Part shown: positions 8,665 to 17,136 of the stretch, in pieces
How the letters are laid out: each line of letters begins with the position of its first letter
Numbering within the stretch: the first letter of the stretch is position 1
Assembly: GCF_965199065.1 (NCBI RefSeq)
Contig: NZ_CBDAQN010000003.1
Span: forward strand, 434,001-498,000
Direction of reading: 5' to 3'
Source: Acidisoma sp965199065
Lineage (GTDB): Bacteria > Pseudomonadota > Alphaproteobacteria > Acetobacterales > Acetobacteraceae
DNA length: 64,000 nt
Notes under the pieces: model-generated
Told to the model about the DNA's origin: nothing
What the model saw: the letters and a program-made list of their open reading frames with translations, nothing else
Database searches by the model: none
Translations under genes and position numbers: made by a program

Positions 8665-9525
8665 ATGACCACTCGTTTCAAAACTATCGACGTGGATGGC
8701 CTAAAGATATTTTACCGCTCGGCCGGCAATCCCGATGCCCCGACGATATTGTTGCTCCACGGCTTCCCGAGCGCGAGCCACATGTTCCGAGATCTGATAC
8801 CGGAACTGGCAGAACGCTACCATGTCGTGGCGCCCGACCTTCCTGGCTTCGGCATGACCGAGCAGCCGGCTCGCGACGCCTTCGACTATACCTTCGAGAA
8901 CATCGCCAACGTCATCGACCGTTTCACCGAAGTCCTCGGCTTGGCCAGGTTTGCCGTCTATGTCTTTGATTATGGTGCCCCAGTCGGCTTCCGCCTGGCG
9001 GTAAAGCATCCCGAGCGGATCAGCGCCATCGTCACCCAGAATGGCAACACATATCTCGAAGGCGTGTCGGATGCCTTCGCGCCGGTTCAGGCCTACTGGA
9101 AGGAGCCGACGCAGGCCAATCGCGACGCCCTGCGCGGCTTCCTGGCGCCGCAGACGACCTTGTTTCAATACACGCATGGCGTTGCCGATCCCAGCCTGGT
9201 GTCTCCCGACGGCCGCAACCTGGACGACTTCTATCTGGCGCGGCCGGGCAATGCGGAGATCCAGCTCGACCTGCTGCTCGACTACCAATCGAATGTCGCG
9301 CTCTACGACGCGATCCAGGCCTATCTGCGCCAGCATCAGCCCCCTGTTCTGGCAGTGTGGGGCAAGAACGATCCGTTCTTCATCCCGCCGGGCGCGGAGG
9401 CGTTCAAACGGGATGTCCCCTCGGCAGAGGTCCGGTTCGTCGATAGCGGCCACTTCGCCCTCGAAACCCACGCACGGGAGATCGGGTCCGCGATGCGCGC
9501 GTTTCTCGCCAAGCACGTCGGCTGA
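8665..9525 (+). CDS. Alpha/beta hydrolase, paralogue 3
   Basis: A 286-residue cytoplasmic member of the same Asp-nucleophile alpha/beta hydrolase family as the genes at 3838 and 5679, but more diverged. The catalytic set is Asp102 (VFDYGAPVG), Asp236 (GKNDPFF) and His263 (SGHFALE), at the same relative spacing as in the others; the HGFPSAS oxyanion loop is near residue 32. The start at 8665 has AGGAAA about 8 bases upstream. An NTF2-like gene follows 89 bases later on the same strand, so the two likely form an operon; a small isomerase-fold partner after an epoxide-type hydrolase is a known theme. The substrate is not evident. Confidence 0.92.
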   Translation: MTTRFKTIDVDGLKIFYRSAGNPDAPTILLLHGFPSASHMFRDLIPELAERYHVVAPDLPGFGMTEQPARDAFDYTFENIANVIDRFTEVLGLARFAVYVFDYGAPVGFRLAVKHPERISAIVTQNGNTYLEGVSDAFAPVQAYWKEPTQANRDALRGFLAPQTTLFQYTHGVADPSLVSPDGRNLDDFYLARPGNAEIQLDLLLDYQSNVALYDAIQAYLRQHQPPVLAVWGKNDPFFIPPGAEAFKRDVPSAEVRFVDSGHFALETHAREIGSAMRAFLAKHVG

Positions 9526-9614
9526 TGCCGGCGTCCGGGCGTCGCAGGCGCCCGGCTCCTCCCTCCATACCCGGACCATCGCGCGGCCGTCGCCACCCCT
9601 GAAAGAGACCGACC

Positions 9615-9998
9615 ATGAACACGCCCACCGACATCGTCCGCAGCTTCTATGAGAAGCTTTCCACCGGAGACGCTCCCGGCGCGTTAGGCCTGATGGCGCC
9701 CGACATCGAATGGATCACGATGTGGCATTACAAGGTTGACGGTCGCGGACCCGAGCGCGTCGCCGAAGGCCTTTTCAAGCCGCTGGTCGCGGAATGGTCG
9801 CGCTTCGCGCTCGTTCCGACCGAGTTCATCACCGAGGGCGACACGGTGGTGTCCTTGGGCGATTTCACCGGCGTTCACGGCAGGACGGGCAAGACTGCCG
9901 AAGCCCGCTACGCCCATGTGTGGACTGTCAGAGACGGCAAGATCACCCGCTTCCGCCAGTATATCGACACTCTGGCCGTCGCCGAGGCACGGCTCTGA
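9615..9998 (+). CDS. NTF2-like (SnoaL fold) protein, paralogue 2
   Basis: A 127-residue protein alike from end to end to the one at 7008: NTPTDIVRSFYEKLSTGD start, APDIEWITMWHYKVDGRG, and HVWTVRDGKITRFRQYID at the end. The fold is NTF2/SnoaL. A GAAAGAGA ribosome site precedes the ATG. It follows the hydrolase at 8665 and probably acts with it or on its product. Two copies of this gene flank the DUF7002/hydrolase block in opposite orientation, which suggests an inverted duplication of the locus. Confidence 0.9.
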   Translation: MNTPTDIVRSFYEKLSTGDAPGALGLMAPDIEWITMWHYKVDGRGPERVAEGLFKPLVAEWSRFALVPTEFITEGDTVVSLGDFTGVHGRTGKTAEARYAHVWTVRDGKITRFRQYIDTLAVAEARL

Positions 9999-10290
9999 TG
10001 AGCCGCGTCCATGGTGAAGGTGTTGCGATAAATCCCGGCAGCGAGGTCGTCATCAGCCCGGCGGTCAAGGCCGTACAAAGCGCACGGGGCACGCGCGAGC
10101 GTTAGGCAGAGTTCGAAGCGACGATCAAATTCGGGACGAAGATCGATTCCTGTTTGGGAAGCGCCCTTTCCAAGACAAACTCGTCCTACTTCGTCTCGGC
10201 AAGCGCTTCCGGTCAGCCATATGCTCAGCATCGCGGAGAGCCGAAAAGATCAATCCGTGTTGTCGATGAGCACACGACCGGTTTCGCAGG

Positions 10291-10555
10291 TTATTCGGGA
10301 AATTCGGCAAGGGTCACGGTGTAGGGCTCGTAATCCTTGGCTAGCCTGAGGCAATGGTTGGCGCAGGCAAAGGATCTCTCGACAACCCATAGCCTCCGGC
10401 AGAAGCACGAAGCCTCGCTTTGACATCGGGCCGCTTGAGGACTTCGAGCTTTATCCCTTCGACCGCGGCGGCGGTCACATGCCGAGCGAGCAGATGGCCG
10501 AGTGTATCGACCGCCATATGAGCCTCCAATCCACGCTTCCGCCACCGCAGAGTAT
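10291..10555 (-). mobile_element. IS5-family transposase remnant
   Basis: Pieces of an IS5-family DDE transposase can be read on the minus strand in shifted frames. WRKRGLEAHMAVDTLGHLL lies near 10545-10490, then GIKLEVLKRPDVK, and RRLWVVERSFACANHCLRL with AKDYE and a stop at 10291. In intact IS5 elements the VDTLGHLL and WVVERSFAW blocks are separated by about 90 residues; here that middle, with a catalytic Asp, is deleted and several frameshifts occur. No terminal inverted repeats were found. The remnant ends about 27 bases before the LysR gene at 10582, so its edge may form part of that gene's promoter. Confidence 0.8.
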
Positions 10556-10581
10556 ATGGCGGGCTCCAAGGATTCTGCGCT

Positions 10582-11463
10582 ATGGATCTCCAGCAGATTA
10601 GCCAGTTTCTGGCCGTTGCACGACTGCTGAACTTTACGAGGGCAGCGGAGGAGTGCCGCATCACGCAACCTGCTTTCTCCCGGTCCATACGTCGGCTGGA
10701 ACTTGAGCTTGGCGGTGACCTCCTGCTCAGAGAACGCTCTCTTACGCAGCTCACCAAATTTGGGCAGGCGATGCTGCCGTTGCTCGAACAAATTATGGCA
10801 GCTGCTGATACTGCAAAGGCCGAAGCGCGACAGTTCCGTTCGCATGAGAGTGCGCCACTTCACCTCGGGTTCAGCCCATGGCTTGCCCTGCCCCTGATCA
10901 GTCCAATCCTCGCAGAGGTTGTTCGCACGGTGAAAACGGTTGAATTCAGTGTCACCGTTGACAAGGAGCCCGCTCTTCGAGACCGCATGTTACAGGGCGA
11001 ACTGGACGTTCTTATTGGTCTGCAATGCGATAGTCCCCCCGCGCGTTTCAACCAATGGCGCCTCTTTTCCGCTGCGACTTCTTTGTTCCTCCCTCATGGT
11101 CACGTCATCGGCGCTGTCGGTGAAATTCGCGCCACCGATCTGGTGGATGCGACCATGCTCGGAGCTTTTGACGCAGACGCTCTGCCCGAGGTGCTCCTGA
11201 CGCGCTTGGCGCGAACCCTAGGACGACGCCCCGCTACTCCTCATCGAGCAGACAATTGGGAGACATCACTCCAGCTGGTTCGAAGTGGTTTTGGCTTGAG
11301 CCTTGGGTTGTCGTCCTGGATCGTTCCGCACGATCTCGTGGCGCGACCTCTTAACGAGCCTGATCTCAAGCAAGATGTTGTTATAGAAACAGTCGGTGGT
11401 CGGCCGAAATCCGCCGCGGCAACCTCCTTCATCAAGCTTGCCCGGGCGAGGTTGTGGTCATAG
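10582..11463 (+). CDS. LysR-family transcriptional regulator
   Basis: A 293-residue LysR regulator starting MDLQQISQFLAVARLLNFT, with the DNA-binding helix at about 18-40 (RAAEECRITQPAFSRSIRRL) and an effector-binding domain from about 90 to 290. The EECRITQPAFSRSIRRLE form is common in regulators of aromatic or stress-response genes. An AAGGA site lies 9 bases before the start. The DNA before it is a transposase remnant and the DNA after it a transketolase fragment, so its old divergent target is not visible; it may act elsewhere or on the hydrolases upstream. Confidence 0.92.
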   Translation: MDLQQISQFLAVARLLNFTRAAEECRITQPAFSRSIRRLELELGGDLLLRERSLTQLTKFGQAMLPLLEQIMAAADTAKAEARQFRSHESAPLHLGFSPWLALPLISPILAEVVRTVKTVEFSVTVDKEPALRDRMLQGELDVLIGLQCDSPPARFNQWRLFSAATSLFLPHGHVIGAVGEIRATDLVDATMLGAFDADALPEVLLTRLARTLGRRPATPHRADNWETSLQLVRSGFGLSLGLSSWIVPHDLVARPLNEPDLKQDVVIETVGGRPKSAAATSFIKLARARLWS

Positions 11464-11540
11464 CCGATCATGTGGAGGAGACGCAGCCGGGCAAAGGACC
11501 GCACAGTCCCTGAACGCCGCGAAGGTGTTCGGCCAAAGTC

Positions 11541-12080
11541 TCAGCCCTGCCTCGCGACCTGCTCGCGGGCCAGGGCGACGACATGCCCGGGCGTAGACCC
11601 GAACTTGGTCAGGAGGCCTTCCAGGGGCGCGGAGGCACCGAAGGTGTGCATCGCGACGATCGCGCCTCGGCGGCCGACATAGCGTTCCCAGCCCATCGCA
11701 GAAGCCTGCTCAACGGCGACGCGAGCCGTGATGGAGTTTGGCAGCACCTCCGCCCGGTAGCCCGCATCCTGCTGCTTGAAGAGCTTCCAGGGCGGCATGC
11801 TGACCACGCGGACGGCGATGCCTTCGGCCGCGAGCCGCTCGGCGGCGGCGATGCAAAGCGAGACCTCACTCCCAGTTCCGATCAGGATGACCTTCGGGCT
11901 TTTTCCGCCCAGATCGACGAGCACGTAAACGCCACGCGTTAGGCCGGCGGCGGAGGAAAATCGGATGCGATCGAGCGTCGGCAGCGCCTGTCGGCTTGGG
12001 ATAAGGCGGGCCGGCTGGGGTTCGCCTTCAGGATGACGCGCCAGGCTTCGCCAACTTCGTTGGCATCGCAAGGGCGGAGT
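11541..12080 (-). pseudogene. tkt: C-terminal fragment of transketolase
   Basis: The fragment reads as the end of a transketolase. DANEVGEAWRVILKANPSRP lies in one frame near 12080-12010; after a frameshift come SRQALPTLDR, VILIGTGSEVSLCIAAAERL and AVEQASAMGWERYVG, down to the natural stop at 11541. These are the hallmark C-terminal regulatory-domain blocks, and about 170 of some 660 residues remain. The thiamine-binding N-terminal and middle domains are missing, so it is inactive. Real transketolases usually sit with gap or other Calvin/pentose genes; none are here, suggesting the fragment was brought in or left after a deletion. Confidence 0.8.
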
Positions 12081-12284
12081 GGGCGCTGCGGTATCGCTCG
12101 AGAAGGTCACTCCGAGCGAGCGAGCGCAAGTGACGATCCCTATGCCGCCGTTGCATTTTTCCTCCGCCGCTGACCATGTCGGCCTTGCCGCACGCCGGAC
12201 CTCGTGATGAGAGATCAGGGGATGGACTCCGATCGCGGCCTGCCCCCCGTTCGGTCGCCTTGATGGGCCAAGGCCGCTCACGTG

Positions 12285-12938
12285 TCAGGACGCGAGAGCG
12301 AGAGCACGGGCCACAGGTCCGTCATAGCGGATACCCGTGACGAGCCGCTTGGCGAGCAGGTTGTCGATGCCGAAGCTTCGGCCGGCCTGGGTCGCCGCGA
12401 ACATCCCGTGCGCGCAGATGATACCAACATAGGTCCACGGCCACTCGGTCGGGTCGTTGTACAGACCGATCAGCAGATTCAGCGTAAACAGCGCGGCAAG
12501 CGTTCCCGATAGACGGACCATGAAGCCCAGCATCAGGGAGGCGGTAAAGAACACCTCAAGCAGATAGACTACGGGTTGAATCAACGCGATGTGATTGAGA
12601 AAAATTTGCATGATGGCGGCATGCCAGGTGAACGAGCTGTATTTGACACTGGCGCCAAGCCAGTAGTGGAAGCCTGCCGAGACCGGGAGAGGCAGTTTCC
12701 ACAGCGTGCCCAGATACCACATACCCGCGATCAGCACGCGCATACCGTAGATGCTGACGTGAGTGACAGTGCGCTGACGTGGGTCGCGTCGCCAGTTAAT
12801 CGAGAAAATAGCGACACTGCCGAGCAGGATCGCCCAGTAGAGCGCGACCGTGAACCAGCGGAGTCCCCCGAGGTGGACCTGATCCGGAATTCCTCCCGTC
12901 AAGAATTGAAAAAACGTGTGGATCGGATTATCGGCCAT
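12285..12938 (-). CDS. DoxX/DoxD-type integral membrane protein
   Basis: A 217-residue membrane protein with about five hydrophobic segments, for example YWAILLGSVAIFSI (about 34-47), LIAGMWYLGTLWKL (about 70-83), PVVYLLEVFFTASLMLGFMV (about 121-140) and TLAALFTLNLLIGL (about 146-160). Charges between the segments and a WPWTYVG stretch near the end are like DoxX/DoxD-type subunits of thiosulfate:quinone oxidoreductase. No DoxA or other partner gene is close, so a redox role is only a family inference. An AAGGTAAG site lies 4-6 bases before the ATG. It is the only gene on a long stretch flanked by a transketolase fragment and non-coding DNA. Confidence 0.75.
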   Translation of the reverse strand: MADNPIHTFFQFLTGGIPDQVHLGGLRWFTVALYWAILLGSVAIFSINWRRDPRQRTVTHVSIYGMRVLIAGMWYLGTLWKLPLPVSAGFHYWLGASVKYSSFTWHAAIMQIFLNHIALIQPVVYLLEVFFTASLMLGFMVRLSGTLAALFTLNLLIGLYNDPTEWPWTYVGIICAHGMFAATQAGRSFGIDNLLAKRLVTGIRYDGPVARALALAS

Positions 12939-13458
12939 TTTTCTTACCTTGAGACGTGATGAGAACCGACGGAATGCGTCATTGTCATCTCGCTAACGGA
13001 ACCCTCCGACGCTCACAGTCAGAAACTTCATGTGACCAAGTTTCAACATGATGATTAAAAACAGCGGCGTCCAAAGACGTTACAGAACCACTTGCGGCAT
13101 AAGTTGCAACAGAACTCCACGTTCTACCGAACGCGTGGGCTCCATATCCACGACATCGTCAGCCTGCCGATCAACGATCGTTCAAACGCGGATCCGGAAG
13201 GGAACCCTCGTCCTCCTCCCCTTCCAAACAGCGCAAGAATGAACAGTCTTGCAAGACTGTTCAGCGGCTACGTCGCAACAACGAACCCATCACTATCCCA
13301 AATTATTGGAAGCAGTATCAATCAGCGCTCGAACCTCTGCTAACGTCTGGACCGATGAGGAAAGCGGTGAACCGTCAGCAACGTGTCAGCAACCACCCGT
13401 TCGACATTGGTAGAGGAGACAGAGTTTTGCGACAACCTGACGCCACCTGATTCAAGTC
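12939..13458. other. Long intergenic region with a 24-bp palindrome
   Basis: No frame in these 520 bases gives a recognisable protein. The notable element is the perfect palindrome at 13240-13263, listed separately. The AT content is higher than in the flanking genes, in keeping with a regulatory region or worn-out DNA. Confidence 0.5.
13240..13263. promoter_or_regulatory. Perfect 24-bp palindrome, possible operator
   Basis: The left arm TGAACAGTCTTG is followed directly by its exact reverse complement with no spacer. A zero-spacer perfect palindrome of this size suits a dimeric repressor (TetR- or MarR-like) better than a terminator. It lies about 300 bases upstream of the DoxX-type gene. 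No cognate regulator is adjacent. Confidence 0.5.
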
Positions 13459-13749
13459 CTAGTGACCGCTGTGATATTTCATTTCTTGGATCAGAGCGTC
13501 GTACTCGCGACAGAATTGGAAAGAGTTGATCTCACCCGAGGTCATCTGGTCCTGGATCGCGTGCATCTGGTCCATCATCTGCGACGCAAAGGAGAGATCA
13601 CCCGCCATTTCCGCTCTGACGAGCTGTCCGATCTCCGTATACTTCAACTTTATATCTTGCTGTGTGCAGGTCTGTGGCGCCTGAGCGAATGCAGGGCCGC
13701 CGCATACCGCAAATCCGATGGTAATAATAAGAGCTTTGGTCAAAGACAT
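13459..13749 (-). CDS. Small secreted protein, unknown function
   Basis: A 96-residue protein with a signal peptide (LTKALIITIGFAVCGGPAFA, cut near residue 22). The mature part has two cysteines (one at its start in QTCTQQD, one in FQFCREYD) that could form a disulfide, and Met/Gln-rich helices (SQMMDQMHAIQDQM). The chosen ATG at 13749 has AAGGTA about 8 bases upstream; a longer frame to 13791 lacks a site and would bury the signal peptide. I do not recognise the family. The layout resembles small periplasmic binding or stress proteins. Confidence 0.7.
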   Translation of the reverse strand: MSLTKALIITIGFAVCGGPAFAQAPQTCTQQDIKLKYTEIGQLVRAEMAGDLSFASQMMDQMHAIQDQMTSGEINSFQFCREYDALIQEMKYHSGH

Positions 13750-14368
13750 CACACTACCTTTTTTCCTGGACACGTTATCTATGCGACGCAATAGGTTTCG
13801 GTGCGGGTCGACAAGCGCCTTGGGGACAACAGCTTCGCTCCCGTCGCTTCGGTGGATAGAAGGTAGAGGTGCTCCGAGGCCAATGCCTTTTAGGCATCGA
13901 ATTAGGTTCTCTGGCGTGTTTCAACACGTTCTCTGGTCAGAACCAAAGACTGCTCGTGGCCTTGATGTGCCCGCGGAGTCGCTCCAGGGCGACGGCGAAG
14001 TGCGATGCTTCACGCAAGTGCATACGGGCATAACGTCCGCTACAAATCCCTCAATGATCGTGCATGCCCTTTCAAGCGGGACCCACACTTGTTCGGTGGA
14101 ATGGCGCGAATGGCGCAGGGCGGCATTATGAGCCTGCAATGGTGCTCCGGCACGATAGGAGCGCGCCAAAGCAGGAAGAGCAGGATGCCCTTCCAATGAA
14201 GATGGTATCCCAGAACGCCGATCAGCGCCGGCGACGCATAACCGGATCGCCGCTCCGATCAGTCTAATGATGGTGACGCATGGTTTCGAACCTCCAAAGG
14301 CGTGGCTTCTCGCAGAAGCATCTCTGCCGCGCGGCGGCAAATTGGCCTGGACACGGTGCTTTTGTTGG
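13750..14368. other. Intergenic region, no convincing gene
   Basis: About 620 bases between the small secreted protein and the two-helix membrane protein. Several frames are open, including one of 167 codons on the minus strand from 14424, but none shows domain features, a ribosome site or plausible composition. It may be decayed DNA. Confidence 0.5.
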
Positions 14369-14629
14369 TCACTGTTGCGCCGTCGGCGGCAACGGCCACT
14401 CGCGGCGCAAGCTATGCCAGGCAAGCAGGCTATCGCCCAGGAGTGTCAGCAGCGATGCCACGGTGCAGGCGAGCGCGACGGCAAAGAGGCCAATCAACCA
14501 GTTGGCTATGGCGGCTTCCCGCACGCTTCCCAGAAAAAGAACAAAGGCGGCGGCGCAGGTCGAGCCCCCGCCTATGGCGCCGAACGCTACGGAGGCGTCG
14601 AGCATAAGCCGACGCCTCGCCAGGCGCAC
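14369..14629 (-). CDS. Two-helix membrane protein, DUF2721-like
   Basis: An 86-residue protein with two hydrophobic helices (about 13-34 and 41-66) after an Arg-rich start (RLARRRLMLDASVA). The pattern of an RRR-x-LI/LM helix, a strongly hydrophobic helix pair and a final polar end resembles the C-terminal two thirds of DUF2721 proteins, whose first helix and LVDRxR stretch are absent here. It may be a shortened member or a separate small protein. The GTG at 14629 lies 31 bases after the end of the antiporter gene, with no clear ribosome site. It probably shares that transcript. Confidence 0.5.
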   Translation of the reverse strand: MRLARRRLMLDASVAFGAIGGGSTCAAAFVLFLGSVREAAIANWLIGLFAVALACTVASLLTLLGDSLLAWHSLRREWPLPPTAQQ

Positions 14630-14659
14630 CAGATGCGCATGCGTATCCGCCGTTGGAGC

Positions 14660-16360
14660 TCACGCGGCCACAATGGGTTCTCCTGATCCGCGCATCACGC
14701 GGTGGCGCTGGCGGTGCGCCCAGTCTTGCAACGCGGCTTCCGGAATGCCGAGTTCGCCGAGCACCGCGGCAGCGAACGCCAGCCCCGGCGGGCCGCCAGC
14801 GTCAATCACGGCCCGCATGCCAAGCTCTTCGAACTGCTCCGCTTCAGCCGCGTCGGTAGCCACCGTGAAACGCAGCAGGTCCGGGTAAAGCCTAAGCCCC
14901 AACGGCATGAGATCGCGTGCCATGTCGAGCGTCACGGCGGTGAACGCATTTATCCTGCGGCCAGGCGCCGCGACCAAATTCCAAATCCGTGGGTCGGCCA
15001 TATCGCCCAAGACCGCAGCGTAACCGTCGGCGATTGCCTCGCTGAGGCGCCGCGGGTCGCGCTCAACGGCACTGTAGCCGATGTCGAAGGCGTGCAGCCC
15101 GTCAGCGAGGGTGCGTCCGGCGTGGCCCATACCCACGATCAGAACCGGCGCAGCGGTGCCCTGGAGCAGAATCTCGGGATCATCCTCTTTGGCCGCCTGG
15201 CGCCGCAGTCTCCCCGCGACCTGTCTTCCCACCTCCGCCAGATTGGGCGTGACCGCGAGGCTGAGGGCGACGGCAGCGACCAGAACGGAGACTTTGGTCG
15301 GACCCACCAGCGCGCGCACCGCCGGCAGGCTCAGGATGACGAACGCAAACTCCGAGCGTTGGGCGAGGAGAAAGCCGAGCTGCAGCGAGCCCGGCACCGA
15401 CCAGCGAAATACGAGACTGGCGGATGCGTTGGTCAGAATCTTAACCAAGACCATCGCCGCGGCAACGCCGATTATGCCCGGCCATTGTCTTATCAATGCG
15501 CCGACATCCAGGGACAAGCCGACCGCAATAAAGAAGAAACCGAGCAGCAGTCCTCTGAAAGGCTTGATCTCCGCCTGGATGACCGGCCGATAGGGGGTCT
15601 CCGCGATCGACATGCCTCCGAGGAATGCACCGAGCGTCAAAGACAGGCCAATGCGCCCTGTCGCCCATCCCGCGGCCAGCGCAATGAGAAGAGCCGTCGC
15701 CGTGAACACTTCCTCCTGCCCGCTAAGGGCAATTTGCCTGAACAGCGGCTTTATCGCGAAGCGCGCCAGCAACACGGCCACCGCGAAAGCGATGGCGGCT
15801 TTCGCCAGCGCGCCCGCAGCCACAGGCAACACGGCGCCCCCGCTCAAGGAGCCCGCGATAATGAGGAGGAAGATCGCGGCTACGTCCTGAAACACGAGGA
15901 TCGCCGTCGCCGTCAGTCCGACCGGGCAATTCTGCTGGTGCCGCTCCGCGATGAGAGGCGCGACGACGGCAGTCGAACTTAGGGCGAGAACAGAGCCGAC
16001 AAGGACCGAGGGGCCGGGCGTCAGTCCCGTTGCTAGGGCCAGCAGGCCAAGCGGCACCGCACCAAACAGAATTTGCAGTGGTCCGAAGCCGAAGATGTCT
16101 TGAACCTGCCGGCGCACATGGGTCAGAGAAAAGTGCAGCCCGATGTCAAACAGAAGGAACACCACACCAAGTTCTGCGAGCACGCCGACAGTATGAGTGT
16201 CAACGAGAGCCGAGGCGCCGCTCGCCCGCAACAGGATTCCGAGCAGCAAATAGCCGACGATCGGGCTGAGCCGCATCGACCGGCTCAAGATCGCGGCGGC
16301 GACACCAAGTGCCAACAATAGAATAACAGGCACGAGCGCCCGCAGCACGGTGGCGTCCAT
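14660..16360 (-). CDS. CPA2 cation:proton antiporter with TrkA-N domain
   Basis: A 566-residue protein of the KefB/YbaL type. About 12 membrane helices form the Na+/H+ exchanger domain (about 5-385), and a cytoplasmic TrkA-N (Rossmann, RCK) domain follows (about 405-530; VLIVGMGHAGRTLADGLHAF gives the GxGxxG nucleotide loop). Such proteins export K+ or Na+ in exchange for protons, gated by nucleotide or by electrophile stress. The start at 16360 (MDATVLRALVPV) is chosen because membrane helix 1 starts there; the frame is open to 16555 but that extension is Arg-rich and uncharacteristic. A KefB-like role in electrophile defence would suit a locus of epoxide-type hydrolases, but this is inference. 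Confidence 0.9.
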   Translation of the reverse strand: MDATVLRALVPVILLLALGVAAAILSRSMRLSPIVGYLLLGILLRASGASALVDTHTVGVLAELGVVFLLFDIGLHFSLTHVRRQVQDIFGFGPLQILFGAVPLGLLALATGLTPGPSVLVGSVLALSSTAVVAPLIAERHQQNCPVGLTATAILVFQDVAAIFLLIIAGSLSGGAVLPVAAGALAKAAIAFAVAVLLARFAIKPLFRQIALSGQEEVFTATALLIALAAGWATGRIGLSLTLGAFLGGMSIAETPYRPVIQAEIKPFRGLLLGFFFIAVGLSLDVGALIRQWPGIIGVAAAMVLVKILTNASASLVFRWSVPGSLQLGFLLAQRSEFAFVILSLPAVRALVGPTKVSVLVAAVALSLAVTPNLAEVGRQVAGRLRRQAAKEDDPEILLQGTAAPVLIVGMGHAGRTLADGLHAFDIGYSAVERDPRRLSEAIADGYAAVLGDMADPRIWNLVAAPGRRINAFTAVTLDMARDLMPLGLRLYPDLLRFTVATDAAEAEQFEELGMRAVIDAGGPPGLAFAAAVLGELGIPEAALQDWAHRQRHRVMRGSGEPIVAA

Positions 16361-16959
16361 CACGAAGTTCTCGCCCTTTCTGAAGACTAGGTACCTTACA
16401 GCGCCAAGCGCTTCTTCCACCCTGCACCGCGGGCGCAAGTCCGGCCTGATCGGCCGGCACATATGACGCCCCATAACGGCGAACGCCGGCGCTGCGCGGT
16501 GGCCCCTGGCCTGTGGTGAATCCGACCTGAAACTTGCGCTGACATGGAACAACATCCGGCAAGATTTAAGCCGACCATCCGACCAGAGGCGGGAGCCTCA
16601 GTCGGGCCGCCGGTCGGACGCGATCGCCGCACCGCACCCGCACTTGCCTCTCACCAAAGTGTCGCATCCCTCAGGGCGCAGCCACGCAAGCTCTATAGTC
16701 ACTCCCGGCGGGAAGACTCCATGCCTTTTGTGCATGGAATGGAGAGCTTGTCGGTATCGCCAATCGCCAAAGCTGCGCCTGCTTGTGCCGCAGCGTGCGG
16801 CAGGGCCAACGCCGATGGAGCCTGCTGAGAAGGCAAGAGGCTGCATCCTCTGAAGATCAGCTAGCGGAGAAGCACGCGGCAGAATGACGCGCTAAACAGA
16901 AGATCCTGCGTAAAAAATAGCAGCCGCCGACCCTTGTTGTCTGGCGTGAGCATGACCCC
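16361..16959. other. Intergenic region, no gene seen
   Basis: About 600 bases upstream of the antiporter with no recognisable protein in any frame. A 6-bp inverted repeat (CCATGC...GCATGG) lies around 16720-16738. The remains of a hydrolase gene follow at 16960. Confidence 0.45.
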
Positions 16960-17076
16960 CGGAGCGTTCTAAGGCCCCGCTTCCCGGTAGAAGATTCCGC
17001 TGCCATCGGCTTGCGAAGTGCCCACGAAAAGAGCCGTCGCAAGAACACACTGCGCCAAGCCGTTCGCCGTGTTCAT
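16960..17076 (-). pseudogene. Relic of a fourth alpha/beta hydrolase
   Basis: From an ATG at 17076 the minus strand encodes a signal-peptide-like start (LAQCVLATALFVGTSQA) and then DGSGIFYREAGP, an in-frame TAG at 16971-16969, and NAP. This reproduces the first strand of the paralogues at 3838 and 5679 (DGLGIFYREAGPKDAP in the latter), with most of the linker before it and everything after it missing. Downstream in the same frame the sequence no longer resembles a hydrolase. It is a gene start cut down by deletion and a nonsense change, showing that the family was once larger here. Confidence 0.75.
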
Positions 17077-17136
17077 CTGCTCGCCCTATCACGTGGCTTG
17101 AGCGCCCGAATCCAGATGCCTTTCCATGAAGGTCAT

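Noticed and set aside
14281..14300. A GGTTTCGAACC sequence like a tRNA T-arm.
   Set aside because: No acceptor, D or anticodon stems fit around it.
13921..14424. A 167-codon minus-strand frame in the gap near 14 kb.
   Set aside because: No domain, no ribosome site, and odd composition with many Arg, Ser and Cys.
14702..15982. A 426-codon plus-strand frame opposite the antiporter gene.
   Set aside because: Composition is Arg/Gln/Glu-rich with no recognisable domain; the minus-strand antiporter has clear membrane and TrkA-N domains.
16598..16846. An 82-codon minus-strand frame upstream of the antiporter.
   Set aside because: No similarity recognised and no ribosome site.
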